64,000 nt of DNA, taken from NCBI RefSeq assembly GCF_005116655.2, contig NZ_CP050698.1, forward strand, positions 3,393,489-3,457,488. The letters run 5' to 3'. Under the pieces are notes generated by a model that worked only from the letters and a program-made list of their open reading frames with translations, was not told the origin of the DNA and did not search any database. Numbering within the stretch: the first letter of the stretch is position 1; each line of letters starts with the position of its first letter. This stretch comes from Desulfosediminicola flagellatus. GTDB lineage: Bacteria > Desulfobacterota > Desulfobulbia > Desulfobulbales > Desulfocapsaceae. Positions 1-8,140 of this stretch are shown piece after piece. Made by a program: the position numbers and the translations under genes.

Positions 1-99
1 GTGATATTCTGATAACTATCTGACGTAAAGACAACATCAATCACAATCTTCAACGACGCAGTTTATTGCAACTGGTAACCGTCCACTTATCATCTAACC

Positions 100-348
100 A
101 TGAGTAAAACTGATTTAAATAGCCCTGAACCTGAATTTGACCATTCCAACCTTCTGGAACTTGCCGCAAGCAGAATGCCGTTTGGCAAATACTCAGGTAG
201 ATTACTGATAGACCTTCCAGAGCCTTATGTCGTATGGTTTGCAGGACAGGGGTTTCCACCAGGAAAACTCGGCCAAATGTTACAGACAGTCTATGAGATT
301 AAAGTGAACGGCCTTGAGTATCTCTTTGAACCCCTTCGAGAGAAATAA
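100..348 (+). CDS. DUF3820 family small protein
   Basis: This 82-residue protein matches what I know of the DUF3820 family. The recognisable stretch begins near residue 27 with MPFGKYSGRLLIDLPEPY and continues through a W-F-A-x-x-G-F-P motif and a C-terminal N-G-L-E-x-L segment, so nearly the whole protein is the family domain. The biochemical function of the family is not established. There is no signal peptide and no membrane segment, so it should be cytosolic. The ribosome binding site before the ATG is weak, but the family match starts soon after it and no better start exists. The gene is followed after 36 bases by another plus-strand gene that may share its transcript. Confidence 0.8.
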   Translation: MSKTDLNSPEPEFDHSNLLELAASRMPFGKYSGRLLIDLPEPYVVWFAGQGFPPGKLGQMLQTVYEIKVNGLEYLFEPLREK

Positions 349-384
349 CTTCTTTTTTCCCAAATTCTTCACAATGGAGCCAAA

Positions 385-921
385 ATGAACATTGATTCCT
401 CTGACGCAAAAGGCTTTTTAATTGAACTCTATTCAATGACAGAAGGCGACACAGCAAGACAGGTTTCAATGTATGATGTTGGGGAAAAGCTTGGGATGGA
501 AAAAAATGCTATCTCATCGATTAGTGAAGATCTTATTATAGATCAACTTGTCGAGCTGAAGACACTTTCGGGAGGAATCGGAATTACCCAAGAGGGGCTT
601 ACAGCACTTCAAAAAGAAGGGTTAATTTCAGCTGCGCCTACTCATAACGTACAGAAACTCGGAAAAGGCCCGGTACTTGATGAGAATGATCTGAAAATTA
701 TCGAGCAACTTCTTTCGAGTATCAAAAATGCAGTATTTGGCTCTCAAACAAAATACGCTCAACTAGAAGAGATTGTTATTGATATTAAAACTATCGAAAT
801 ACAGCTTCTTTCCCCCCGACCAAAGTTGTCTATCGCAATGGAGGTATTCAAATCCCTTCATACCACCTTACAGAATTCACAATCCAAAGAGATTGCCAAG
901 GCAATTGGAAACCTGTTTTAA
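385..921 (+). CDS. hypothetical cytosolic protein, possible winged-helix domain
   Basis: I do not recognise this 178-residue protein. Residues about 5-85 are predicted helical with a beta-hairpin-like segment (VELKTLSGGIGITQEGLTAL) that resembles the wing of a winged-helix domain. The rest is an amphipathic helical region that could dimerise. There is no signal peptide or membrane segment. A GGAG ribosome binding site lies 7 bases before the ATG. The C-terminal half (about 90-178) has no recognisable motif. A regulatory or adaptor role is possible, but this rests only on the fold impression. Confidence 0.6.
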   Translation: MNIDSSDAKGFLIELYSMTEGDTARQVSMYDVGEKLGMEKNAISSISEDLIIDQLVELKTLSGGIGITQEGLTALQKEGLISAAPTHNVQKLGKGPVLDENDLKIIEQLLSSIKNAVFGSQTKYAQLEEIVIDIKTIEIQLLSPRPKLSIAMEVFKSLHTTLQNSQSKEIAKAIGNLF

Positions 922-1227
922 ATACACAATTTTCCAACAGACAGATAGTGCTCTGATCGCTGAAGTTACAACGTGCTTCAGCGATTAATTAGCCGAAATC
1001 ATTTTGCCTTTAAAGAAACTGCCACCCTCCGCAAGGCATCGAAATCGCTTAAGGCTCTCTTCGCCCATTACGCATTTTTTAATATCGTAACCAGTTTTCT
1101 CACCTGTTATCTTCTGCTCACCTTGTCAGAACCATACAAATTCCTTATCATTTCTCAAGTAATTTACTTTTTAGTGCCCGGTAGGTTCTTCTCTGTTTTT
1201 CTAGTGTCTTTAACCTTGTAACTTCAA
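922..1227. other. intergenic, no gene supported
   Basis: An open frame at 973-1221 would encode 82 residues, but it has no convincing ribosome binding site and resembles no family I know, so I do not call it. The stretch is AT-rich. The string CTAGTGTC at 1201-1208 repeats the outer end of the inverted-repeat element that follows at 1228, which may mark a remnant of an earlier insertion or a partial duplication. Confidence 0.5.
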
Positions 1228-1393
1228 CTAGTGTCATGTCATTTGTCAGATGTCGTAATAATGTGAAGCTTTTTCTCTTCCTGCAAAGCATGCCTGATGG
1301 AGCATAGCAGCACTATGTGACTGAAGGAATAACCAAGTCAGGAAATGAACAGGGCGAGCAGAATTAGACATCTGAGGCATGACAGGACACTAG
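1228..1393. mobile_element. MITE-like element with 27-bp terminal inverted repeats
   Basis: The left arm (1228-1254) and right arm (1367-1393) are inverted copies that match at about 23 of 27 positions. Both outer ends read CTAG. The 112-base centre has no coding capacity, so this is a short non-autonomous element of 166 bp. The CTAG ends fit insertion at a TA or CTAG target, as known for IS630-type elements, but no transposase is present to assign the family. It ends 18 bases before the ATG of the oxidoreductase gene, directly before that gene's ribosome binding site. Confidence 0.65.
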
Positions 1394-1411
1394 AAGTAAA
1401 GGAGCATCAAC

Positions 1412-2488
1412 ATGAGCAACTCCGGCAATCAGCTTTTCACCCCTTTTAAACTCAAGAACTTCACTTTAAAAAACAGAATCGGTGTCGCCCCCATGACCAG
1501 AATGTCAGGTGGTGAAACATCCATCCCCCGTCAGGACGTTCTGGATTTCCTGGTGCGCAGAGCAGAGAATGGTTCCGCCATAGTATACACCGAAGCACTA
1601 GTAACTGATTTTGAGAGTGCTCAGGGGTATCCCGGACAAGCAAGAATTACAACCCAGGCACAAATTGATGCATGGAAACCAGTAGTCAAGGGAATCCAGC
1701 AAACAGGTGCTATTGCCGTTATGCAACTTTTCCATTGTGGTCGAATGGGCTGGCCTGAAGTCAATCCTGCGCGCAGACTCATTGCTCCAAGCCCCATTGC
1801 TCCAGCTCAAGATAATCCGCTTACGGGTACTCCTTATCCTGTCCCTGAAGAGATGACACAGTTTGATATCGATCACGTAATCAATGGATTTGTAGAAACA
1901 GTAAAGGGTGCTGTTGCAGCAGGATTTGACGGGATTGAAATTCATGGAGCACATGGATACCTGATAAGTCAGTTCCTCTCTGAGTACTCAAACACCCGAA
2001 CTGATAATTATGGTGGCACTGTAGAAAACAGATATCGCTTTACGCATGAAATTCTCCAGGCTGTAAGGAAAGTCATTCCTGAAGATAAGCTTCTGTTATT
2101 CAGACTCTCAAACTGGGGCGTAGCTGACATGGAGGTATCACTCTTTAAAAACGCAGCAGAATGGCAAAGTGTTATCCAAATGTTATCAGCAGAGCCAATT
2201 GATGCGCTTTCCGTATCTACCTATGATTTTCAGCAAAAAGCATTCGAAACACAAATGACAATGAGTGAACTCACTCGCACCTCAACCAATCTGCCTATTT
2301 TACTCTGCGGGAAAATTTACAACCGCCAGACAGCAGAAGAAGCTCTTGAGCATGCTGACATTGTACTCTTTGGCAAATCCGCACTTCTCAACCCTGACCT
2401 TGTAGAACAACTAAAAACAGACAGTGACCTGAAGTGTTTTAGTTCAGAAGATGCAAATATCGCCTACACTGACACACCTCTGCCATGA
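1412..2488 (+). CDS. Old Yellow Enzyme family NAD(P)H:flavin oxidoreductase
   Basis: This 358-residue protein is a TIM-barrel flavoenzyme of the Old Yellow Enzyme family. FMN-dependent members reduce activated C=C bonds or nitro groups with NAD(P)H. Visible family features are the N-terminal LFTPFKLKNFTLKNRI, the APMTRM segment, the MQLFHCGR strand, the GFDGIEIHGAHGYL motif, and SEYSNTRTDNYGG followed by ENRYRF. Length is normal for the short family members; no ferredoxin-type iron-sulfur extension is seen. A strong ribosome binding site (AAAGGAG) lies 8 bases before the ATG. The natural substrate cannot be inferred. The upstream inverted-repeat element occupies the place where a promoter would normally lie. 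Confidence 0.92.
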   Translation: MSNSGNQLFTPFKLKNFTLKNRIGVAPMTRMSGGETSIPRQDVLDFLVRRAENGSAIVYTEALVTDFESAQGYPGQARITTQAQIDAWKPVVKGIQQTGAIAVMQLFHCGRMGWPEVNPARRLIAPSPIAPAQDNPLTGTPYPVPEEMTQFDIDHVINGFVETVKGAVAAGFDGIEIHGAHGYLISQFLSEYSNTRTDNYGGTVENRYRFTHEILQAVRKVIPEDKLLLFRLSNWGVADMEVSLFKNAAEWQSVIQMLSAEPIDALSVSTYDFQQKAFETQMTMSELTRTSTNLPILLCGKIYNRQTAEEALEHADIVLFGKSALLNPDLVEQLKTDSDLKCFSSEDANIAYTDTPLP

Positions 2489-2503
2489 CACAACCAGAGA
2501 CTA

Positions 2504-2520
2504 GCCATTCTCAGAATGGC
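2504..2520. promoter_or_regulatory. 17-bp palindrome between two genes
   Basis: GCCATTC and GAATGGC flank a three-base TCA centre, giving a perfect 7-bp inverted repeat 15 bases after the oxidoreductase stop. There is no T-tract, so it is not a typical intrinsic terminator. It could be a weak terminator, an operator or an mRNA-stabilising hairpin. Confidence 0.35.
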
Positions 2521-2564
2521 CGCGTAGCTGAGGTTAAGGATACCTTTTAATTTATGAGTTGACC

Positions 2565-3074
2565 ATGAAACGATCTTTACCCGGCAGCGTAAGTTATCTT
2601 ACGCTGCCGATCACTTATGCGTACGTTATGTTTCTTACTGTTCTCATTCTGGCTGGCTGCTCAGCTAATAACATTACAGAAGAAAAAATCAGAGAATTTA
2701 TCAGCAATGCAGAAATTGCAATAGAAGAGGGCAATATCAGAAAAGTAGGTAACCTTATTGATGACACGTACAATGACAGCAGAGGACGAGGTAAAAAGGA
2801 ACTGATTCAGTATGTCACCTATCAGGTCTTACGAAAGCGTTCCATTCATCTGTACACCTCAATAACATCCATATCGTTTCCTACCCCAGATACCGCTACA
2901 GTCCAGCTCTATGCTGCGATGACAGGCGTACCCGTGGAAAGCACGAGAGCTCTCCTTGATATGCGTGCTGATATCTATACATTCGATTGCACTCTTACAC
3001 TGCATGATGAGAACTGGGTCCTTTCATCTGCATCATGGGAACCTGCATTACTTGAAGATCTACTGCCTGAATAA
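2565..3074 (+). CDS. small lipoprotein of unknown function
   Basis: The predicted product (169 residues from the ATG at 2565) has a lysine/arginine-containing N-terminus, a hydrophobic segment and a lipobox LAGC with the lipidated cysteine at residue 32. It should therefore be exported and anchored to a membrane. The mature part (about 137 residues) has an alpha-plus-beta pattern like the NTF2/SnoaL-like fold: helix with repeated E and I residues, then alternating strands ending in DENWVLSSASWEP. That fold assignment is an impression only. A TTG six bases upstream is in frame, and an ATG at 2628 would give a very short signal sequence without basic residues. I prefer 2565 because it supplies the basic n-region. 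The start-proximal mRNA carries a strong hairpin. Confidence 0.6.
   Translation: MKRSLPGSVSYLTLPITYAYVMFLTVLILAGCSANNITEEKIREFISNAEIAIEEGNIRKVGNLIDDTYNDSRGRGKKELIQYVTYQVLRKRSIHLYTSITSISFPTPDTATVQLYAAMTGVPVESTRALLDMRADIYTFDCTLTLHDENWVLSSASWEPALLEDLLPE
2583..2608 (+). promoter_or_regulatory. perfect 11-bp hairpin at the lipoprotein start
   Basis: GGCAGCGTAAG and CTTACGCTGCC are perfect inverted copies around a TTAT loop. The hairpin covers codons 7-15 of the preferred reading frame. It could repress initiation or act as an attenuator; no T-tract follows it. Confidence 0.5.
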
Positions 3075-3400
3075 TAACACGACCACGCACCACACTGCCC
3101 TGCACAATCCACAGCCAAACCATCTGAAGTGATACAAATTCTCAGGTCCTACAAGATATAGAAATCATAAGCACATTCTCCAGAGCATTCGCACTCACTG
3201 GAGTATGTGCATTTATTGGTAGAATTCGAAGGCATATTTTTGATACACTCTATGTATGCGCTGCTGATGAGTGTAATTTTCATATACCGACCTTCACCTT
3301 CCGCACAGGAAGTACGAATCAAGTACACTTCAGCAGAAATAATGACCTTGAGTACACGTTTTCCTCATTGATCAGTAACACCAGCATGGAGATGATTGCC
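3075..3400. other. intergenic, nothing recognised
   Basis: About 325 bases between the lipoprotein gene and the PilZ-like gene contain no open frame with coding character, no tRNA and no clear terminator. A promoter for the downstream gene is likely here but I cannot place it. Confidence 0.5.
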
Positions 3401-3886
3401 ATGTCGAATATATCAGAGTATTTGACCAATATGTGGATGATGCCTGTCGCACTGATCATCCTAACCACCCTCTTTATCATTACTACCTGGCTATTTGCAA
3501 GGTATTACAAAACTACCAAGTTTGGCTCGGTGTTTTTTCCCTTTCTACAAAACCAGCAAACCAACGGTGTTCAATTCAAAAATGATATTCGTCAATTAGA
3601 ACGAATTGAGGTTGAAGGTATCCGCGCAGATATTTCTGATGGTATATCATCCTACAGTGGACTGATTACCAATATATCGACATTGGGATTATGCTTGAAA
3701 GATGTACCGGCCAACATGTCTACGTCCCGATCATTTCTTTCGGTTGTCATACGTGGAAAATCAGAGGAATACAGGATTGTGGCGAGACCGCGCTGGGAAC
3801 AGATACAAAGCAATATGGGAAAAACTGTAGGTGCAGAGATTGCCAGTTCCCCGAATAGCTGGAACGACTTCGTACTCTCTCTTTAG
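3401..3886 (+). CDS. membrane-anchored PilZ-like protein
   Basis: The product (161 residues from the ATG at 3401) has one N-terminal membrane helix at about residues 13-33. A cytoplasmic domain follows that resembles PilZ, the c-di-GMP receptor fold. The PilZ-type signature would be R-Q-L-E-R at the start of the domain and NISTLG, a variant of the D/N-x-S-x-x-G motif. The first arginine motif is only an approximate RxxxR, so c-di-GMP binding is uncertain. I chose 3401 rather than the TTG at 3368 because GGAG lies 9 bases before it. It is the last plus-strand gene before the oppositely oriented tRNA cluster. Confidence 0.55.
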   Translation: MSNISEYLTNMWMMPVALIILTTLFIITTWLFARYYKTTKFGSVFFPFLQNQQTNGVQFKNDIRQLERIEVEGIRADISDGISSYSGLITNISTLGLCLKDVPANMSTSRSFLSVVIRGKSEEYRIVARPRWEQIQSNMGKTVGAEIASSPNSWNDFVLSL

Positions 3887-3903
3887 AATATGAAAACAAA
3901 AAA

Positions 3904-3930
3904 GGGTTACAGCCATAATGACTGTAACCC
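3904..3930 (-). terminator. intrinsic terminator of tRNA unit 1
   Basis: On the minus strand a 9-bp stem (GGGTTACAG pairing with CTGTAACCC) is followed by a run of T. It lies 11 bases after the 3' end of tRNA-Asp and may also serve the convergent PilZ-like gene. Confidence 0.9.
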
Positions 3931-3941
3931 TTGAAATTTGC

Positions 3942-4018
3942 TGGCGGGGCTGACGAGACTCGAACTCGCGACCTCCGGCGTGACAGGCCGGCATTCTAAC
4001 CAACTGAACTACAACCCC
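3942..4018 (-). tRNA. tRNA-Asp (GTC), copy 1
   Basis: The minus strand folds into a complete tRNA with encoded CCA. The acceptor stem GGGGTTG pairs with CAGCCCC, and the anticodon loop CTGTCAC gives anticodon GTC. It is the second gene of a Val-Asp unit. Confidence 0.97.
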
Positions 4019-4035
4019 AATCATGACACTTGACG

Positions 4036-4111
4036 TGGTGGGCGACACAGGGCTTGAACCTGTGACCCTCGGCTTGTAAGGCCGATGCTCTCCCAACTGA
4101 GCTAGTCGCCC
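4036..4111 (-). tRNA. tRNA-Val (TAC), copy 1
   Basis: This is a complete 76-base tRNA with encoded CCA. The acceptor stem begins GGGCGAC, and the anticodon loop CTTACAA gives TAC. It is transcribed first, 17 bases before tRNA-Asp. Confidence 0.97.
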
Positions 4112-4129
4112 GTCGTCAGCGTGAGAGAC

Positions 4130-4158
4130 TATTTACCAACTTCACCCGAACTCGTCAA
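4130..4158 (-). promoter_or_regulatory. sigma70-like promoter of tRNA unit 1
   Basis: On the minus strand TTGACG (4153-4158) and TAAATA (4130-4135) are separated by exactly 17 bases, ending 18 bases before tRNA-Val. The same arrangement is kept in all three copies. Confidence 0.75.
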
Positions 4159-4167
4159 GCAAATATC

Positions 4168-4482
4168 TTCACTTTTTTAATATTCTATTCAACATTTTCA
4201 GCCCACCAAGACACTCCTTAAAAGGTAATTGAATTCTGACTTTTCATCTCCCTGTTATTCCGACAAACCTCTATTAGTCGTGTAAACCTTACCTGATTTT
4301 ATATTATTACTACCATTTCAGGGATAGACAGATTTAAGGAATAATCCAGCATCACAGTCAATAAACACTGTGCTACCAAGCCATTGCTACATTTTATATG
4401 TACAAGAGGTAGTGAGAAGAAGAAAAATGCAGGAACATTCAGAGAATCAGACTTGTGGGATCACTATGCAACTGAAGAGACA
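4168..4482. other. intergenic between tRNA units 1 and 2
   Basis: About 315 AT-rich bases with no gene. The first bases resemble those after unit 2, so the duplication may extend slightly past the promoter. Nothing else is recognised. Confidence 0.5.
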
Positions 4483-4489
4483 AAAAAAA

Positions 4490-4516
4490 GGGTTACAGCC
4501 ATAAAGACTGTAACCC
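4490..4516 (-). terminator. intrinsic terminator of tRNA unit 2
   Basis: Same 9-bp stem as in unit 1, followed on the minus strand by at least six T. The loop differs by one base. Confidence 0.9.
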
Positions 4517-4527
4517 TTGAAATTTGC

Positions 4528-4604
4528 TGGCGGGGCTGACGAGACTCGAACTCGCGACCTCCGGCGTGACAGGCCGGCATTCTAACCAACTGAACTACAA
4601 CCCC
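4528..4604 (-). tRNA. tRNA-Asp (GTC), copy 2
   Basis: Identical in sequence to copy 1, lying 586 bases further along, with encoded CCA and anticodon GTC. Confidence 0.97.
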
Positions 4605-4621
4605 AATCATGACACTTGACG

Positions 4622-4697
4622 TGGTGGGCGACACAGGGCTTGAACCTGTGACCCTCGGCTTGTAAGGCCGATGCTCTCCCAACTGAGCTAGTCGCCC
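4622..4697 (-). tRNA. tRNA-Val (TAC), copy 2
   Basis: Identical to copy 1, anticodon TAC, encoded CCA, 17 bases upstream of tRNA-Asp copy 2. Confidence 0.97.
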
Positions 4698-4715
4698 GTC
4701 GTCAGCGTGAGAGAC

Positions 4716-4744
4716 TATTTACCAACTTCACCCAAGCTCGTCAA
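4716..4744 (-). promoter_or_regulatory. sigma70-like promoter of tRNA unit 2
   Basis: TTGACG (4739-4744) and TAAATA (4716-4721) with a 17-base spacer, at the same distance from tRNA-Val as in unit 1. Confidence 0.75.
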
Positions 4745-4753
4745 GCAAATATC

Positions 4754-5433
4754 TCCAGTTTTTTTATTATGTCAGAAATAATTATAGAACGCAAAAATAC
4801 TACTAAATAGATCTGTTCGTCCCGCCCTTTTCATCTCCCTGTTATTCCGGCAATCGAATATTTACTGAGGTTATTTGCTTGCCTCAAAGTGAAAAACAAT
4901 TGCACCATCAAAATCCGACGCCTGCTTTACACTATCGCTAGCTAAATGCTTTTGAAAGAAAAAACAGAAAATGTTGAAAGAGTAAAAGCACGAAATGGCC
5001 ACCTATATGTTCACACGCCAAAGATGTAACCAGCGGCTATATAATAAACACTACATAAAAGTTTATGATTAGCACTAATCTTCAGCTTGCAAAAGTGAGG
5101 AGAGAGGCGTGAGGTGTCGTAGATTGCCAAGTGGTGTTTTTTTTTAGATTCCCGTAATTTCATTAGTTGAGAAGAAGTCAGGAGCTTTGAGTTGTTACTC
5201 CTCACCCCTCTCTCCTCATTTCACTCAGCTGATCTTTGGTGGTAATCATATAAAGGCTTGAGGCAGCCTGGCATAACAACCACTCATATTGCTACACCTG
5301 AACATAAAACAATTAAAACGAACAACCTGTAGCTCGCTACACAGTTCAGATGAGATTTGTTGGCAAGATGCAATCAGGACGAATATCAACAGGTAGGCTG
5401 GAGATGATAGCAAAAAAGAAAGGAGATAAAAAA
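4754..5433. other. intergenic between tRNA units 2 and 3
   Basis: About 680 bases without a supportable gene. It contains a 136-bp inverted-repeat element (5089-5224, listed separately). An open frame on the minus strand at 5011-5205 overlaps that element and has no family resemblance. Confidence 0.5.
5089..5224. repeat. inverted-repeat element, about 28-bp arms
   Basis: The left arm (about 5089-5117) and right arm (about 5197-5224) share the complementary cores GTGAGGAGAGAGG and CCTCTCTCCTCAT. The arms match with a few mismatches and are separated by about 80 AT-rich non-coding bases. It may be a small transposable remnant or a long-stem RNA structure. Confidence 0.5.
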
Positions 5434-5440
5434 CAAAAAA

Positions 5441-5467
5441 GGGTTACAGCCATAATGACTGTAACCC
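5441..5467 (-). terminator. intrinsic terminator of tRNA unit 3
   Basis: The same stem as in units 1 and 2, followed on the minus strand by a T run. Confidence 0.9.
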
Positions 5468-5478
5468 TTGAAATTTGC

Positions 5479-5555
5479 TGGCGGGGCTGACGAGACTCGA
5501 ACTCGCGACCTCCGGCGTGACAGGCCGGCATTCTAACCAACTGAACTACAACCCC
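5479..5555 (-). tRNA. tRNA-Asp (GTC), copy 3
   Basis: Identical to copies 1 and 2, anticodon GTC, encoded CCA. Confidence 0.97.
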
Positions 5556-5572
5556 AATCATGACACTTAACG

Positions 5573-5648
5573 TGGTGGGCGACACAGGGCTTGAACCTGT
5601 GACCCTCGGCTTGTAAGGCCGATGCTCTCCCAACTGAGCTAGTCGCCC
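5573..5648 (-). tRNA. tRNA-Val (TAC), copy 3
   Basis: Identical tRNA with anticodon TAC. The spacer to tRNA-Asp differs by one base from the other copies. Confidence 0.97.
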
Positions 5649-5666
5649 GTCGTCAGCGTGAGAGAC

Positions 5667-5695
5667 TATTTACCAACTTCACCCGAGGGCGTCAA
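5667..5695 (-). promoter_or_regulatory. sigma70-like promoter of tRNA unit 3
   Basis: TTGACG (5690-5695) and TAAATA (5667-5672), spacer 17. The -35 box lies 10 bases after the lon stop codon, so lon read-through may also feed this unit. Confidence 0.75.
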
Positions 5696-5704
5696 GCAAA
5701 ATAA

Positions 5705-8098
5705 TTAATGAGCTGAATTATGTTCCAACTCTTTTGCTTCAGCAGCAACCTCAGGAACGACAACTGGTTTAAGAACAGTTTCACCTTCTTTCAAAACAAT
5801 CGCATGTTCAAGCACATTGTCCATATGCTCGACAAGCGTAATTGAAAGGCTCTTACGAATCTTGGCTGGAACATCATCTAAATCCCTCTCATTATCCTTC
5901 GGAATCAGGACATGAGTAATATTACCACGCTTGGCAGCAAGCAACTTCTCTGTCAAGCCGCCAATAGGCAGCACCCTGCCCCGCAGAGTGATCTCTCCCG
6001 TCATGGCAAGCTCATGCCTTACAGGAGCCTTTAACAGGGCTGATACAAGCGTAGTGGCTATGGTGATACCAGCTGACGGCCCATCCTTAGGGATGGCTCC
6101 CTCCGGCACATGTATATGTATATCAAGCTTCTGGTAGAAATCCGATTCCAGGCCAAGCATATCACCTCTTGAACGCACATAGCTGAGTGCAGCCTGAGCC
6201 GATTCCTGCATCACATCACCGAGTTTTCCGGTAATTATTAACTTACCGGCACCAGGCATGAGTGTAGCTTCAATCTGCAGCAACTCACCGCCAACTTCAG
6301 TCCAGGCCAGTCCGGTTGTAAGTCCAACCTCATCCTGCTCTTCTGCTAATCCAAATCTGTACTTTGGAGTTCCAAGGAATTTCAAAATAGACTGAGCACT
6401 AATACGATATTTTTTCTCAGGATCATTCCTCTTTAAGCGATCGCGCGCAATTTTTCTGCAAAGCGAAGCGATATTCCTCTCAAGATTCCTTACTCCAGCC
6501 TCGCGGGTGTAACGCCTGATAATTTCCAAAGTGGCCCCGTCGGTCATCTGGATATCGTCTGTAGCAAAACCGTTCGCCTCAACCTGCTTTGGTATCAGAT
6601 ACCCTTCAGCGATTTTCAGTTTTTCCTGCTCTGTATACCCACGGATCTGGATAATCTCCATCCTGTCCTGAAGCGGAACGGGAATACCATGAAGATTATT
6701 TGCTGTAGTAATAAAAAACACTTCAGAGAGATCGTAATCTATATCGAGATAGTGATCATTGAAGGCAGTATTCTGCTCGGGGTCCAATACCTCAAGAAGG
6801 GCCGAGGAAGGATCACCACGGAAATCCATGGACATTTTATCTACTTCGTCAAGACAGAATACCGGATTAGCCACATCCACCTTTTGCATAGACTGGATAA
6901 TTTTACCAGGCATAGCGCCAATGTATGTACGCCTGTGTCCTCGGATTTCAGCCTCGTCACGTACGCCACCCAGAGAAAGTCGTGCAAACTTACGACCCAT
7001 TGCCCGTGCAATTGAGCGGCAAATAGAGGTTTTACCAACACCTGGAGGTCCGACGAGACAAAGAATCGGTCCCTTTATCTTTTTCACCTGGGTCTGTACT
7101 GCCAGGTATTCAAGGATACGCTCTTTGGTTTTGGTAAGACCGTAATGATCTTCATCAAGAATTTTCTCAGCTTTAGCAATATCAAGCTGGGATTTGGACT
7201 TCTTCTGCCACGGCAGATTGACGATGCAGTCAATATAATTACGAACGACCGTCGTTTCCGCAGACATGGGAGGCATGTTTTTAAGCTTTTTCAGCTCTTT
7301 TACTGCTTTCTCCCTGGCAAGCTGCGGCATCTTTTTCTTCTTGATTGTCTCTTCGAGTTCACCCATCTCATCAAGACCATCTTCGCCCTGCCCCATCTCG
7401 GTCTGGATCTCCCTGACCTTCTCGCCCAGATAGTAATTACGCTGGGTTTTCCCCATACGCATTTTCACCTTTGCGTTGATGCTCTTTTCAAGCTCGGCAA
7501 GTTCGATCTCGCGATGAATAACTTCCAGGACCTTTTCTATTCGTACAACTATCTCATCACACTCAAGAATTTCTTGCTTCTCATTAGCTTTAAGTGGCAA
7601 ATGGGAGCAGATAATATCAAGCAATTTCACTGGTTCTTCGATGGCTGCAACAGACTTGACTACCTCTTTGGCAATCTTTTTATTGCCTGCAGCATACTCT
7701 TCGAAAAATTTGCGTAGTTCACGCTCATACGCAACAATATCACCAGTTTTTTCTATATCATCAGACAGCTCTTCGACTTCCGCCTGAAGGAAATTATCGT
7801 TGGGAACATATGAGACGATTCTAGCTCTGGAACGCCCTTCAACAAGAGCTTTAATTGTTCCGTCAGGAAGACGGAGCAACTGCATTACAGATGCAAGAGT
7901 TCCATAGGTGTAGATTCCATCCTCTTCAGGATCATCTACTGTAGAATCTTTTTGCGTGACCAAAAGAATTTCGGTACGCTTCTCCATTGCATCTTCCAGG
8001 GCAAGGATCGACTTCTTCCGACCTACAACAAGCGGTGCGACCATGTGCGGGAAAATTACAATATCCCGCAACGGCATGAGCGGATAGAGCTTAGTCAC
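5705..8098 (-). CDS. lon: ATP-dependent protease Lon
   Basis: This 797-residue protein is a full-length Lon, the cytosolic AAA+ serine protease that degrades misfolded and regulatory proteins. The N-terminal substrate-binding domain begins [16 protein letters not shown]. The AAA+ module shows Walker [10 protein letters not shown] and Walker [10 protein letters not shown]. The protease domain carries the catalytic dyad Ser675 in GPSAG and Lys718 in TEKLLAAKR, 43 residues apart as in E. coli Lon. It is the last protein gene of a quality-control cluster, 42 bases after clpX, and its stop lies just before the third tRNA promoter. No heat-shock promoter was found in the short clpX-lon gap, so it is probably cotranscribed. 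Confidence 0.98.
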   Translation of the reverse strand: MTKLYPLMPLRDIVIFPHMVAPLVVGRKKSILALEDAMEKRTEILLVTQKDSTVDDPEEDGIYTYGTLASVMQLLRLPDGTIKALVEGRSRARIVSYVPNDNFLQAEVEELSDDIEKTGDIVAYERELRKFFEEYAAGNKKIAKEVVKSVAAIEEPVKLLDIICSHLPLKANEKQEILECDEIVVRIEKVLEVIHREIELAELEKSINAKVKMRMGKTQRNYYLGEKVREIQTEMGQGEDGLDEMGELEETIKKKKMPQLAREKAVKELKKLKNMPPMSAETTVVRNYIDCIVNLPWQKKSKSQLDIAKAEKILDEDHYGLTKTKERILEYLAVQTQVKKIKGPILCLVGPPGVGKTSICRSIARAMGRKFARLSLGGVRDEAEIRGHRRTYIGAMPGKIIQSMQKVDVANPVFCLDEVDKMSMDFRGDPSSALLEVLDPEQNTAFNDHYLDIDYDLSEVFFITTANNLHGIPVPLQDRMEIIQIRGYTEQEKLKIAEGYLIPKQVEANGFATDDIQMTDGATLEIIRRYTREAGVRNLERNIASLCRKIARDRLKRNDPEKKYRISAQSILKFLGTPKYRFGLAEEQDEVGLTTGLAWTEVGGELLQIEATLMPGAGKLIITGKLGDVMQESAQAALSYVRSRGDMLGLESDFYQKLDIHIHVPEGAIPKDGPSAGITIATTLVSALLKAPVRHELAMTGEITLRGRVLPIGGLTEKLLAAKRGNITHVLIPKDNERDLDDVPAKIRKSLSITLVEHMDNVLEHAIVLKEGETVLKPVVVPEVAAEAKELEHNSAH

Positions 8099-8140
8099 AA
8101 ATTCTCCTTTGTATATAAACCGACCTGAACTACAGCCGGG

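Noticed and set aside
973-1221. 82-codon plus-strand frame with hydrophobic middle
   Set aside because: No ribosome binding site, no family resemblance, and it ends next to a repeat element.
3761-4096. Minus-strand reading frames across the tRNA units, repeated three times
   Set aside because: They are translations of tRNA-Val and tRNA-Asp sequence and appear identically in each copy.
5011-5205. Minus-strand 64-codon frame in the tRNA spacer
   Set aside because: It overlaps the inverted-repeat element and has no ribosome binding site or recognisable sequence.
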